The position numbers were made by a program, and so were the translations under genes. Positions 16,343-24,815 of a stretch of DNA of 64,000 bases are shown here, piece by piece. Below the pieces are notes generated by a model. It had not been told where the DNA came from. It made no database searches and saw nothing but the letters and a program-made list of their open reading frames with translations. This DNA is from Arthrobacter sp. C2 (GTDB lineage Bacteria; Actinomycetota; Actinomycetes; Actinomycetales; Micrococcaceae): NCBI GenBank assembly GCA_024207135.1, contig CP042428.1, positions 3,658,001 through 3,722,000 of the forward strand, in the 5' to 3' direction. Numbering within the stretch: position 1 is the stretch's first letter; each line of letters begins with the position of its first letter.

Positions 16343-17455
16343 GTGGCCAGTACCACCCCAGCTGCGGTGAACCCCGAAAACGCCCAAGCCAGCGCTGAAA
16401 AAGCAGCCAGTGGCGGCTCGACGGCGACCGTGGGACCGCTGCTGCCCGCGAAGATTCCGGGCGCGCTTGCGCGTCGCATGGGCCTTTTGCTGTGTTTCGC
16501 ATTGTTGCTGGTGTTGCTGGCGCTCTTCTCCCTGGCCGTGGGCTCCAAGCACATCGAGTTTGTGGCGGTGTGGCAGGCCCTGCTGGACCCCAACGACTCC
16601 GCCGACCACGCCATCATCCGCGACTCCCGCTTCCCGCGTGCCGTTTTGGGCATCCTGGCCGGAAGCGCGCTGGGCATCGCCGGGGCGCTGGTCCAATCCA
16701 TGACCCGCAACGCCCTGGCCGAACCCGGGATCCTGGGCGTGAACGCCGGTGCCTCGCTGGCCATCGTCATTGCCGTGGGCACCTTCGGAATCAACGGGTT
16801 CAACGGCTACGTCTGGTTCGCCTTCGGCGGGGCGGTGCTGGCCACGGGCGCCGTGTACCTTGTGGGCATGGCCGGGGCCCGATCCAGCGACCCGGTCCGG
16901 TTGGTGCTGGCCGGGGTGGCCCTGGGCGCGGTGCTCTCGGGGATCGGCACGGCACTGGCCCTGGTGCATCCCTCGGCCTTCGACCAGCTGCGGGCCTGGA
17001 CCATCGGTTCCCTGGAGGGCCGCTCCGCGGACGTGCTGGCCCCCCTGGGAATCGCGGTGCTGGTGGGCGTCGTGCTGGCGGCCTTCACCGGCCGCTCGCT
17101 CAACGCCCTGGCCCTGGGGGACGATACCGCCCTGGCCCTGGGCTACAAGGTGGGACGGGCCCGGGTGCTGATCCTGCTGGCCGTCACGGTGCTGGCCGGT
17201 GCTGCCACCGCTGCGGTGGGCGCGATCAGCTTCCTGGGTTTGATGGCCCCGCACCTGGCCCGTCGCTTTTCCGGGCCCGACGCCCGCTGGATGCTGGCCT
17301 ACACCGCGGTGCTCGCCCCGATCATCCTGCTGCTGGCCGACGTGCTGGGCCGGGTCGTCATCCCCGGGGAACTCGAGGCCGGGGTGGTCTGCGCGTTCGT
17401 GGGCGCCCCGGTGCTGATCCTGCTGGCCCGCCGCAAGAAGCCGGTCGCCGTATGA
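16343..17455 (+). CDS. FecCD-type iron-siderophore ABC permease 1
   Basis: A 370-residue integral membrane permease (BtuC/FecC/FecD family), about ten transmembrane segments, forming a heterodimer channel with the next gene product. Family signatures are RDSRFPRAVLGILAGSALGIAGALVQSMTRNALAEPGILGVNAGAS (read 16618-16755) and the cytoplasmic ATPase-contact region near ALGYKVGRARV. An N-terminal hydrophilic tail of about 40 residues precedes the first segment. The GTG at 16343 has AAGGAG seven bases upstream; an ATG at 16339 is out of frame. Its stop overlaps the next start by four bases, so the two permeases are translationally coupled. Confidence 0.92.
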   Translation: MASTTPAAVNPENAQASAEKAASGGSTATVGPLLPAKIPGALARRMGLLLCFALLLVLLALFSLAVGSKHIEFVAVWQALLDPNDSADHAIIRDSRFPRAVLGILAGSALGIAGALVQSMTRNALAEPGILGVNAGASLAIVIAVGTFGINGFNGYVWFAFGGAVLATGAVYLVGMAGARSSDPVRLVLAGVALGAVLSGIGTALALVHPSAFDQLRAWTIGSLEGRSADVLAPLGIAVLVGVVLAAFTGRSLNALALGDDTALALGYKVGRARVLILLAVTVLAGAATAAVGAISFLGLMAPHLARRFSGPDARWMLAYTAVLAPIILLLADVLGRVVIPGELEAGVVCAFVGAPVLILLARRKKPVAV

Positions 17456-18504
17456 GCGCCGGGCCGGAAGCCCGGGCAGCTTCCCGGGTCCGCATGCCGG
17501 GCCGGGCCCGGCGCCTGGGCCGCGAGACCGCGCTGTGCCTGCTGCTCTCGGCCTTGGCCGTGCTCTTCGCGCTGCTGGTGGTCGGCAGCGGCGACTACCC
17601 CATGGGCCCGGGAAAGGTCGTCAACGTCATCCTCGGCGGAGGGGAAGGGCTGGAGGGCACCATCGTGTTCCAGTGGCGTGCCCCGCGCGCCGTAGCCGCG
17701 CTGGCCTTCGGCGCCGCGCTGGGCGTGGCCGGCGCGGTGTTCCAGTCGCTGACCCGCAACCCGCTGGGCTCTCCCGACATCATCGGATTTTCCACCGGCG
17801 CCTACACCGGGGCGCTGCTGGCACTGACCCTGGTGGGCGGCAGCTTCCTGGCCACCTCGCTCGGTGCGCTCGCCGGGGGCCTGCTCACCGCCCTGGCGGT
17901 GTACTTCCTGGCCTGGCGGCGCGGCTCCCACGGCTTCCGGCTGATCCTGGTGGGCATCGGCATCTCGGCGATGCTCGCGGCCCTGAACCAGTGGCTGGTG
18001 CTGCGCGCGGAGATCGAGGTGGCCATGGCCGCGGCGGTGTGGGGAGCAGGAACCCTCAACGGGGTCGGCTGGCCGGTGCTCATTCCGGCGCTGATCGCCA
18101 TCGTCCCGATCCTGGGACTGGTCCTGGCCGGCGGGACGACGCTGAACATGCTGGAAATGGGTGACGACACCGCCACCGCGCTGGGCGTGCGCGTCGAACC
18201 CGCCCGCCTGGCGATGGTGGTGTTGGCCGTGCTGCTGACCGCCGCCACCACCGCGGTTGCCGGGCCCATCGCCTTCGTGGCGCTGGTGGCCCCGCAGCTG
18301 GCCAAGCGGCTGAACCGCGCCGCTGGCATGCGCCTGGCCCCGGCCGCCTGCATGGGAGCGCTGCTGCTGGCGGCCAGCGACCTGGTGGCGCAGCGGCTCT
18401 TCGCCCCGGTGCAGCTGCCGGTGGGCGTGGTGACCGTGAGCATCGGCGGCATCTACCTGATCTGGCTGCTGGCCCGCGAGGGGCGGGCGGCCAACCGGAT
18501 CTAG
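17452..18504 (+). CDS. FecCD-type iron-siderophore ABC permease 2
   Basis: A 350-residue membrane permease, second subunit of the FecCD pair. It has the family motif WRAPRAVAALAFGAALG, QSLTRNPLGSPDIIGF and a conserved C-terminal half with PIAFVALVAPQLAKRL. It starts in the ATGA overlap with the first permease. No ATP-binding protein follows: the next gene is a convergent glucosidase whose stop codon shares the palindrome CTAG with this one (18501-18504). The ATPase must be supplied from elsewhere if the system works. Confidence 0.92.
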   Translation: MSAGPEARAASRVRMPGRARRLGRETALCLLLSALAVLFALLVVGSGDYPMGPGKVVNVILGGGEGLEGTIVFQWRAPRAVAALAFGAALGVAGAVFQSLTRNPLGSPDIIGFSTGAYTGALLALTLVGGSFLATSLGALAGGLLTALAVYFLAWRRGSHGFRLILVGIGISAMLAALNQWLVLRAEIEVAMAAAVWGAGTLNGVGWPVLIPALIAIVPILGLVLAGGTTLNMLEMGDDTATALGVRVEPARLAMVVLAVLLTAATTAVAGPIAFVALVAPQLAKRLNRAAGMRLAPAACMGALLLAASDLVAQRLFAPVQLPVGVVTVSIGGIYLIWLLAREGRAANRI

Positions 18505-20255
18505 CCCTCGGTGGCGCGCAGCCAGGCCGCCGAGTTGGCACCCAGCAGGCCCCGGGCGGCCAGCGCCGGCCCGTCGGCGGCGGAAAAGAGCAGCGGCTCG
18601 CCTGCGGGCAGCGGCACCGGGGCCCCGGAGAGGTTCAGCACGTTGACGGTGTCCCCGTTGCGGATGGCCAGCACCCCGGGCAGCTGCGGGTTCGCGTAGA
18701 AGGCCAGCGATCCCAGCCCCAGGTCCAGCTCGCTGCGCAGCGACAGGGCCCGGCGGTACAGGTTCAGCGTGGAATCCGGGTCCTCTTCCTGCAGGTCGCG
18801 GGAGAACCCGGCCCAGTCTTCCGGTTGCGGCAGCCAGGTTTCCCCGGTGGGGGAGAACCCGCAGGCCGGGGCATCGTGCACCCAGGGGATCGGCACGCGG
18901 CAGCCGTCGCGGCCGATGCGCTCGCCGCCCGAACGCAGGAAGGTGGGGTCCTGGCGGCAGGCGTCTTCCAGCGTGGTGTTGTCGCCCAGCCCCAGTTCCT
19001 CGCCCTGGTACAGGTAGGCGCCCCCGGGCAGCGCGAGCATGAAGACCGTCGCGGCGCGCGCCCGGGCCAGGCCCAGCACGGTGTCGGGCTGCGGGTCGCG
19101 CGGGCCGATCCCGTCGCCCAGGTCCATGGCGCGGCCGTCGTACCCGAAGCGGGTGGCGTGGCGGGAGACGTCGTGGTTGGACAGCACCCAGGTGGTCGGC
19201 GCGTCCACGGCGTCGAAGGCCGCCAGCGAGTCGCCGATGACCTCGGCCAGGGCGTCGCGGTCCCACAGGGTGCGCAGGAAATCGAAGTTGAAACTCTGGT
19301 GCATCTGGCCCGGGGCGACCCAGTCGGCCAGCCGCGTCAGCGGGCGCACGTTGGCCTCCGAGCAGAGCACCGGCTCCCCGGGGTACTGATCGCAGATCTC
19401 CCGCCAGCGGGCGAAGACCTGGTGCAGCTCGGGCTGCCCGAACATGGGGGCCTCGGCGAAGGGGAAGCCGGGCCGCGGGGTGCCGTCCGGTGCCCCGCCC
19501 CAGTCGGGCAGGCCTTCCTTCTTGAACATCGCGTGGGCGACGTCGATCCGGAAGCCCCCGGCCCCGGCGTCCAGCCAGAAGCGCAGGGTGTTCTCGAACT
19601 CTTCCTGCACCGCGGGGTTGCGCCAGTTGAAGTCCGGCTGCGTCGCGTCGAAGAGGTGGAAGTAGTACTGGCCGGGCGTTCCGTCGGGGTTCGGAACGCG
19701 GGTCCAGCCCGAGCCGCCGAAGAGCGATTGCCAGTTGTTCGGCGGGGTGTTCCCTCCCTCGCCCAGCCCGTCGGCGAAGTGGAACATGGCCCGTTCGGCC
19801 GAGCCGGGTGCGGCGGCCAGGGCCGCGGTGAACAGGGCATGCTCGTTGGAGCAGTGGTTGGGGACGATGTCGATGATGATCTTGATGCCGAAGGACGCGG
19901 CGGTCTTGATCAGCGTCTTGGCATCCTCCATGGTGCCAAAGAGCGGGTCCACGCCCCGGTAGTCGGACACGTCGTATCCGGCATCCTTTTGCGGGGAGGG
20001 GAAGAAGGGGGAGAGCCAGATGGCGTCCACGCCCAGGGTGGCGATCTTCGGCAGCTCGGCGGTGATGCCGGCCAGGTCGCCCATGCCGGAGCCGGTGGAA
20101 TCCTTGAAGGAGCGCGGGTAGATCTGGTAGATCACCGCGCGGCGCCACCACTGGTCGCCAGCCGATGGTCCGTGCAGCACCGGCTGCAACGCATAGGGCG
20201 AGGGATCTTGGGCCAGGGCATCCGACGCGTTGGGTGCGTCAAGGGGTAGCGACAT
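18501..20255 (-). CDS. GH13 alpha-glucosidase (oligo-1,6-glucosidase type)
   Basis: A 584-residue cytoplasmic glycoside hydrolase of family GH13, hydrolysing alpha-glucosidic bonds of malto- or isomalto-oligosaccharides, sucrose or trehalose-like sugars; specificity cannot be read directly. Conserved regions appear in order: VIYQIYPRSFKD near residue 40, the DIVPNH motif (region I), GFRIDVAHAM (region II, nucleophile Asp), a Glu in LCSEANV (region III, acid/base) and WVLSNHD (region IV). The C-terminal beta domain ends near ANSAAWLRATEG. No signal peptide. Upstream on the same strand lie the remains of a LacI regulator and a second GH13 gene, which probably once formed one sugar cluster with it. 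Confidence 0.93.
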   Translation of the reverse strand: MSLPLDAPNASDALAQDPSPYALQPVLHGPSAGDQWWRRAVIYQIYPRSFKDSTGSGMGDLAGITAELPKIATLGVDAIWLSPFFPSPQKDAGYDVSDYRGVDPLFGTMEDAKTLIKTAASFGIKIIIDIVPNHCSNEHALFTAALAAAPGSAERAMFHFADGLGEGGNTPPNNWQSLFGGSGWTRVPNPDGTPGQYYFHLFDATQPDFNWRNPAVQEEFENTLRFWLDAGAGGFRIDVAHAMFKKEGLPDWGGAPDGTPRPGFPFAEAPMFGQPELHQVFARWREICDQYPGEPVLCSEANVRPLTRLADWVAPGQMHQSFNFDFLRTLWDRDALAEVIGDSLAAFDAVDAPTTWVLSNHDVSRHATRFGYDGRAMDLGDGIGPRDPQPDTVLGLARARAATVFMLALPGGAYLYQGEELGLGDNTTLEDACRQDPTFLRSGGERIGRDGCRVPIPWVHDAPACGFSPTGETWLPQPEDWAGFSRDLQEEDPDSTLNLYRRALSLRSELDLGLGSLAFYANPQLPGVLAIRNGDTVNVLNLSGAPVPLPAGEPLLFSAADGPALAARGLLGANSAAWLRATEG

Positions 20256-20318
20256 GGTTCCAGCCTATCTACTTGTGGGGCCCGGGATCCTGCACAGGCC
20301 CGGGGTGTTGGCCATCGA

Positions 20319-20660
20319 TCAGGCCGGTTGCGCGGTGGAGGTGGGCGGCACGAACCCGGTGGGGTAGAACTCGTCGGCAGTCGGAGTGCCGGCGGGCTCG
20401 TCGGCGCCGGGCAGTTCGAAGATGCGGGTCACCGCTGCCTGGACCTGGGCTCCGGGGTGCTGGGCGATGGTGGCCAACCCGTGCAGTTCGCCGAGCTCGT
20501 GCCCGTCGATGCCGATTGCCGAGAAGTCCCCGGGCAGCGACAAAACCAGGTAGCGGGCCGCCCTGATCGCGCCGAAGGCCATCTCGTCGGAGGCGCAGAG
20601 CAGCGCGGTGGGCCTTCCGCGGGGGTTGGACAGCAGGCTGCGGACCTTTTGGCAGGCACG
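20319..20660 (-). pseudogene. LacI-family regulator remnant (C-terminal fragment)
   Basis: About 110 residues of the effector-binding domain of a LacI/GalR regulator: RPTALLCASDEMAFGAIRAA, SAIGIDGHELGELHGLATIAQHP and QVQAAVTRIFELP, ending at a normal stop at 20319. The DNA-binding helix-turn-helix and the first lobe are missing, replaced by glucosidase sequence. It sits 63 bases before the intact GH13 gene, the usual place for its regulator. Function lost. Confidence 0.75.
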
Positions 20661-21020
20661 CCCACGGGGGTCGAGCCCAGGTTCAACAGCACCAGCACCC
20701 GGGGTTCCCGAATCCCGGCCCGCGGGCTGGGGAGCCACCCGGTGGCGGCATCGCTGAAACCCAGCGATCGGGTCGAATCGTTTCGGGGCAGCGGGACCCG
20801 GCAGCCGTCGCGGCCCAGGCGCTCGCCGTTGGTGCGCGCGCCTGGGCCGGGTCGCGTGGCGGGGCACATCGTGGTTGGACAGCACCCAGGTGCCCGGCGC
20901 CCCGACCGCGTCGAAGGCCTTCAGCGAGCGGGTGGTGATGGGCTTGAGCGCGCTCGCGTCCCCGTCGGTGTGCCGGAGGGGGAAGTTGAAGGACTGGTGC
21001 ATGTCATCCGGGCGCACGTG
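20645..21020 (-). pseudogene. Second GH13 glucosidase remnant, internally deleted and frameshifted
   Basis: Reads as pieces of a paralogue of the GH13 gene at 18501. The first piece (MHQSFNFPLRHT, then AFDAVGAPGTWVLSNHD and PRHATR) corresponds to the intact protein's MHQSFNF to HATR stretch. It jumps straight to NGERLGRDGCRVPLP in another frame, skipping about 70 residues, and continues to VLVLLNLGSTPVGVPA near the normal C-terminus, where it runs into the LacI remnant. The 5' half is gone, cut off at the end of the DUF1206 gene. This looks like decay of an ancestral glucosidase / lacI / glucosidase cluster. Confidence 0.75.
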
Positions 21021-21024
21021 CCGG

Positions 21025-21834
21025 TCACAGAGGTGCCAACCGCGCCCGGGCAAAGCTGTACAAGCCGTAGGCGATGAAGCCGGCGCCGACAAAAAACAGC
21101 AGTGCGTCGCCGAAGGGCAAGTCGTTGAGCGACTTCAGGGCGCCGTCGAGACCGCTGGCATCATTTGGCTTCACCTTGATTGCGGCCACGATGAACAAGA
21201 ACCCCACCGCAATGACGGCGACGCCCTTGGCAACGTACCCGGTCACGGCCAGGACCACGACGGCCTTCCCTGCACCACCGGCCGGAAGCCGGATGTCGTC
21301 ACGAAACTTTTGGCGCAATCCCTTGTACACGAAGTAGGCCCCAATGATCGCCGTGATGACCCCAACGCCGATGAGTAGCGCCTGGCCGCCGGGAAGGGAG
21401 AGCAAGGTTCCACTGGCCTGACGCGTGTTGGAAGCCGAGTTCGCCGGCTTCCTGAGGGCGATCGAAAGTGCGGTCCAGGCCAATGCCAGGTAGGCCACCG
21501 CCTTGCCAAACGACACCAGGCTTCGGGCCCAGCGCTTCTTGGATGAAGACCCGATTCCGAGCCCCGCCTGCAGCAGCAGCCACAGTCCCAGGGCGGCGAG
21601 TCCGATTGCGGCGATCCACACGGCGATCATTCCACCGGGCAGCTTGACCAGTTGGGCGAAGGCGCCCGACTGGTCGGTTTCCCCGCCGTGGTGCAGTGCA
21701 ATGCGGATGGCGATGTATCCGATCAGGAAGTGCATGAGGCCGCTGGCGGCAAACCCGATGCGCGCGATCGTGGAAAGCGCTGCGCTGTTTCCAACGCGGC
21801 TGGCGGCTCGGCGGGCTTCTCCTCCGGCTCTCAC
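21025..21834 (-). CDS. DUF1206 membrane protein
   Basis: A 269-residue membrane protein of the DUF1206 family, built of three similar units of two transmembrane helices each (ARIGFAASGLMHFLIGYIAI; SFGKAVAYLALAWTALSIAL; LAVTGYVAKGVAVIAVGFLF). Its function is unknown. The GTG start at 21834 overlaps the stop of the upstream PAP2 gene by four bases (GTGA), so the pair is probably translated together. The gene ends at the breakpoint where GH13 debris begins. Confidence 0.85.
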   Translation of the reverse strand: MRAGGEARRAASRVGNSAALSTIARIGFAASGLMHFLIGYIAIRIALHHGGETDQSGAFAQLVKLPGGMIAVWIAAIGLAALGLWLLLQAGLGIGSSSKKRWARSLVSFGKAVAYLALAWTALSIALRKPANSASNTRQASGTLLSLPGGQALLIGVGVITAIIGAYFVYKGLRQKFRDDIRLPAGGAGKAVVVLAVTGYVAKGVAVIAVGFLFIVAAIKVKPNDASGLDGALKSLNDLPFGDALLFFVGAGFIAYGLYSFARARLAPL

Positions 21835-22631
21835 GTGCCATCGACCTGATTCTGGGAGTACTCGCCGCGGACCGGTTCGCCCGGTATCCTCACGGTTCTC
21901 GCAGTGTCCACCGCAATGACTGCACCGAGCATCACGAGGGAAACGGCTATTGATGCCGTGGTGTCGCTGATCCAGTGGTAGCCGAGATAGAGCCGGCTGG
22001 CGATTTGGGCCAGGGTCCCTACGATGGCCACGGCGAAAAGCAGCAGCGTGACCAACATCCTGCGCTGCCGGCTGGCGATGAGATAGGCAAGGATGAGCAG
22101 GAAGTCTGCTGCGCCGATGACATGGCCCGACGGGAAGGAAAAACTGGTGTCGGCTTGCAAGAGCATGAGATCGACCGGTGGCCGCGGATGCCGCACCACC
22201 GGGAGCAACGTCATTGCGATCACCATCCCGATGGACATGGCCGCGGCAAGCAGCAGTGGCCGCCAGGCGTGTTTTGCCAAGATGAGCCATACGACAACGA
22301 CAATAAAAACAATGATCGGCATGGCGATAGGCCCGAAGACGATCGTCAGGATGATCATGAATCCGGTGATCGACGGCTGGCGCCGGGCCATGAACCACTC
22401 GTTGACCGGTTGGTCGAAATGCTGGAACCCGGTATGGCCCAGAACCCCGAAGAGCATCACGAAGAACACGGTCAGACCCGTTGCCACCAAAACCGCAGAG
22501 GTGGCGTAGAGCCGACGCCGGGTGGCGGCCGGCACAAAGCGCTCCTCGACCACGAATTTTTGGCGCCATCCGGATCGTTGTCCGGTGTCGTGCGGCACCG
22601 GGGGTTGCCCGGTTTTCTTCTCGTCTTCCAA
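21831..22631 (-). CDS. PAP2-family membrane phosphatase
   Basis: A 266-residue integral membrane phosphatase of the PAP2 (type 2 phosphatidic acid phosphatase) superfamily, acting on a lipid phosphate such as phosphatidate or undecaprenyl pyrophosphate. The three catalytic motifs are present: VVRHPRPP, FSFPSGH, and SRLYLGYHWISD with the catalytic His. Five to six membrane helices. The start is TTG at 22631 with GGAG six bases upstream. It is translationally coupled to the DUF1206 gene downstream. The substrate is not determined. Confidence 0.88.
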   Translation of the reverse strand: MEDEKKTGQPPVPHDTGQRSGWRQKFVVEERFVPAATRRRLYATSAVLVATGLTVFFVMLFGVLGHTGFQHFDQPVNEWFMARRQPSITGFMIILTIVFGPIAMPIIVFIVVVVWLILAKHAWRPLLLAAAMSIGMVIAMTLLPVVRHPRPPVDLMLLQADTSFSFPSGHVIGAADFLLILAYLIASRQRRMLVTLLLFAVAIVGTLAQIASRLYLGYHWISDTTASIAVSLVMLGAVIAVDTARTVRIPGEPVRGEYSQNQVDGT

Positions 22632-22782
22632 AGGGTTCTCCGTACTCGATCCGATGGCATTTCCGACAGCGCTTGGCCTCTTGCGGTAAGTATGCCCCCC
22701 ATTTGGTTTGCTCGGATAGTGTTTGGACCCGCCTAAGCGAATGGAACTACACCTTCAAGCGGGCGACACACCGAGTAAATAG

Positions 22783-23090
22783 TCAGAAGGCCCTAAGCAT
22801 CCGCAAAATCGCTTGACACATCTCATCGGTATAGGCCTTCGGGTCCTTCGCCGGGACGGGAAGCGCCGCGAGATTGGTGCGGTAGATGCTCTCGGCACTG
22901 TTCCCGAATCACCCGGCCGGTTCACCAAACGCCTTTTTGTCCTGTCGCAACACGGCAATGAAAGCCCACTTGACGAGCGCCGCCGGGATGAAGATGAAGC
23001 CGGGTGTCAGGACGAGCAGCAGAAGCGAACCGCTGTAAATTCAGGTGAAGTGCTTGCCGAAGCCGCTGGACTTCTTCGACGCAGTTGCTG
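22783..23090 (-). pseudogene. Unrecognised small membrane protein, broken by in-frame TGA codons
   Basis: One minus-strand frame reads as coding across two TGA codons (complement of 23041-23043 and 22909-22911). The segments are IYSGSLLLLVLTPGFIFIP and ALVKWAFIAVLRQDKKAFGE, then NSAESIYRTNLAALPVPAKD and EMCQAILRMLRAF before a stop at 22783. It has one hydrophobic stretch. I do not recognise the family. Trp-to-stop changes are the simplest explanation. Upstream to 23353 I see nothing else. Confidence 0.4.
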
Positions 23091-23353
23091 GTTACGGTGT
23101 TGGCGCGGATGAAAAAATGGACACCGTTCCGCCAAGGTCGAATGACAATGTTCAAGGCGCAACAGGATCCGGCCACGCAACAGACTTCGTGTCTCGAGGC
23201 GCGAAGCAATTGATGTGGGGCGGCACGAGTAACGGCCGGCAATACTCTGCTTGGATTTGTCAGACAGTCATCAGGGGACAAGGAGCCTGGTAGAAAAATC
23301 GACCATATTTTGTTCGTCTGACAGCCGGAAACCAACCCAACGATTCAGGCCGG

Positions 23354-24679
23354 CTATGCGCCCGTTGACTGCTCGTCCGGGCCCAATACCAGCCGGGCCT
23401 CGTCCCTGCGGTGGCGCAGCACCGCCTCCACGTAGGAAGCGACGGCCTCCTCCATGGGCACGTTGGAACCGCGGGCCTCGGAAATGTACCAGCGGTGCTC
23501 GAGGACCTCGTGCACGATCTGCGCCGGTTCCAACTTGCCGTGGAACTCGCGGGGGATCGCGCCGGTGATCCGGTCAAAGACATCGGTGACCCAGTGGGCC
23601 GCGGTGAGCTCCTCATCCAGGTCCGGGTGCTTCTTGGCCCGGTAGGCATCCATGTCGTTGAGCAGCCTGCGGGCCTGGCCTTCCTCCACATCCAACCCGG
23701 TGAGCCGCAAGAGCCGGCGGGTGTGGTGCCCGGCATCGACGACCTTGGGCTGGATGACCAGCTGGCCGCCGTCGGGGGAGGTCTTGAGGCTGATCTCCTC
23801 CACGTCGAAACCCAGTTCGTTGAGCCGGCGAATGCGCTCGTCCACCCTCCAGCGTTCGGACAGGTCGAAGGATTCCTTGTCGTTCAGCTCGGCCCAGAGC
23901 CCGCGGTAGGAGTGCAGGATGTCCTCGCTGGTGGCCACCGGATCCACGGTGTCCTCGATCAGCCCAGCCTCCATGAGGTCCATGAGTTCACCGGCAATGT
24001 TGACCCGGGCGATTTCCAGGTCGTACTCGCGCTGCCCCGAGGACAGCTCCGGGTACAGCTCGCCGGTTTCGGCGTCCACCAGATATGCGGCGAAAGAACC
24101 GGCATCGCGGCGGAAGAGGGTGTTGGACAGGGACACGTCACCCCAGTAGAAGCCGATCAGGTGCAGGCGGACCAGCAGCAGCGCCTGTGCATCGATGAGT
24201 CGGGTGAGGGTATCGCGGCGCAGCTTCTGCGAGAACAGGGCGCGATAGGGCAGGGAGTACTTCAGGTGCCGGGTGACCAGCACCGGGTCCAGGTCGTTGC
24301 CCTCGGTGTCCTTGCGCCCGGTGATCACCGCGACCGGTTCCACGCAGGGGGCGGCCAACCGGCGCAGCTTGCGCAGCATGTGGTACTCGTGCCGGGCCAC
24401 GTGTTCGCCGGTTTCCTTGATGGCGATGACCGCTCCGCCCATCATGGCGAAGCGCACCACATGCCGGGAGATTCCGCGCGGCAGCGGGGCCAGGGTGTCG
24501 GCCGGCCAGTCCTCCAGCGGGAGCTGCCACGGCAAATCCAGCAGGCCGGGGTCGGCAGTGGCCGCGGTGATCGACAGCGAGCCGGACACGGCCGGGGTCG
24601 AGGAATTCCCGCGCGGCAGCTTGCCGGACTGGGCATGGTTGGTGGGTTCGTCGTGCCAATTGGCGGTGTGGCGGATCAT
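23354..24679 (-). CDS. DUF4032-domain protein (kinase-like fold suspected)
   Basis: A 441-residue soluble protein of the actinobacterial DUF4032 family. The middle part resembles a protein-kinase-like lobe: VIAIKETGEHVARHEYHMLR near residue 85, LLVRLHLIGFYWGDVSLSNTLFRRD near residue 175 (catalytic-loop-like GD..L.N), and YLVDAETGEL (DFG-like Asp). The C-terminal half, with RRLNELGFDVEEISL, is the DUF4032 region. Phosphotransfer activity is only inferred. The ATG at 24679 begins the conserved part. It lies downstream of the trehalose/sugar-ATPase cluster, separated by a strong hairpin. Confidence 0.8.
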   Translation of the reverse strand: MIRHTANWHDEPTNHAQSGKLPRGNSSTPAVSGSLSITAATADPGLLDLPWQLPLEDWPADTLAPLPRGISRHVVRFAMMGGAVIAIKETGEHVARHEYHMLRKLRRLAAPCVEPVAVITGRKDTEGNDLDPVLVTRHLKYSLPYRALFSQKLRRDTLTRLIDAQALLLVRLHLIGFYWGDVSLSNTLFRRDAGSFAAYLVDAETGELYPELSSGQREYDLEIARVNIAGELMDLMEAGLIEDTVDPVATSEDILHSYRGLWAELNDKESFDLSERWRVDERIRRLNELGFDVEEISLKTSPDGGQLVIQPKVVDAGHHTRRLLRLTGLDVEEGQARRLLNDMDAYRAKKHPDLDEELTAAHWVTDVFDRITGAIPREFHGKLEPAQIVHEVLEHRWYISEARGSNVPMEEAVASYVEAVLRHRRDEARLVLGPDEQSTGA

Positions 24680-24734
24680 GGCGTGGATGCCGTTTCTTGC
24701 TGCGGTGGGGAGGGGGGAAATGATGGAGATGCAA

Positions 24735-24803
24735 AGGCGGCCGTACCCAGCGCTGGGCTGAATACGGCCGCCATTGGCCGTCGTCGTGAAAAACCACGAC
24801 GAC
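24735..24803 (-). terminator. Hairpins after the sugar-importer ATPase gene
   Basis: Two inverted repeats lie just downstream of the ATPase stop on the minus strand: a 9-bp stem (GTCGTCGTG / CACGACGAC) and a 10-bp stem (GGCGGCCGTA / TACGGCCGCC). They probably end or attenuate transcription before the DUF4032 gene. Confidence 0.6.
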
Positions 24804-24815
24804 AGGCAGGGAGGT

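Noticed and set aside
17299-20151. A 950-codon minus-strand open frame
   Set aside because: High-GC shadow: it is antisense to the second FecCD permease and in another frame of the GH13 gene. Its sequence is low-complexity Arg/Gly/Pro.
22783-23043. Selenocysteine or recoded TGA in the unknown membrane protein
   Set aside because: No SECIS-like hairpin, no selenoprotein family, and the gene looks otherwise degenerate; decay is simpler.
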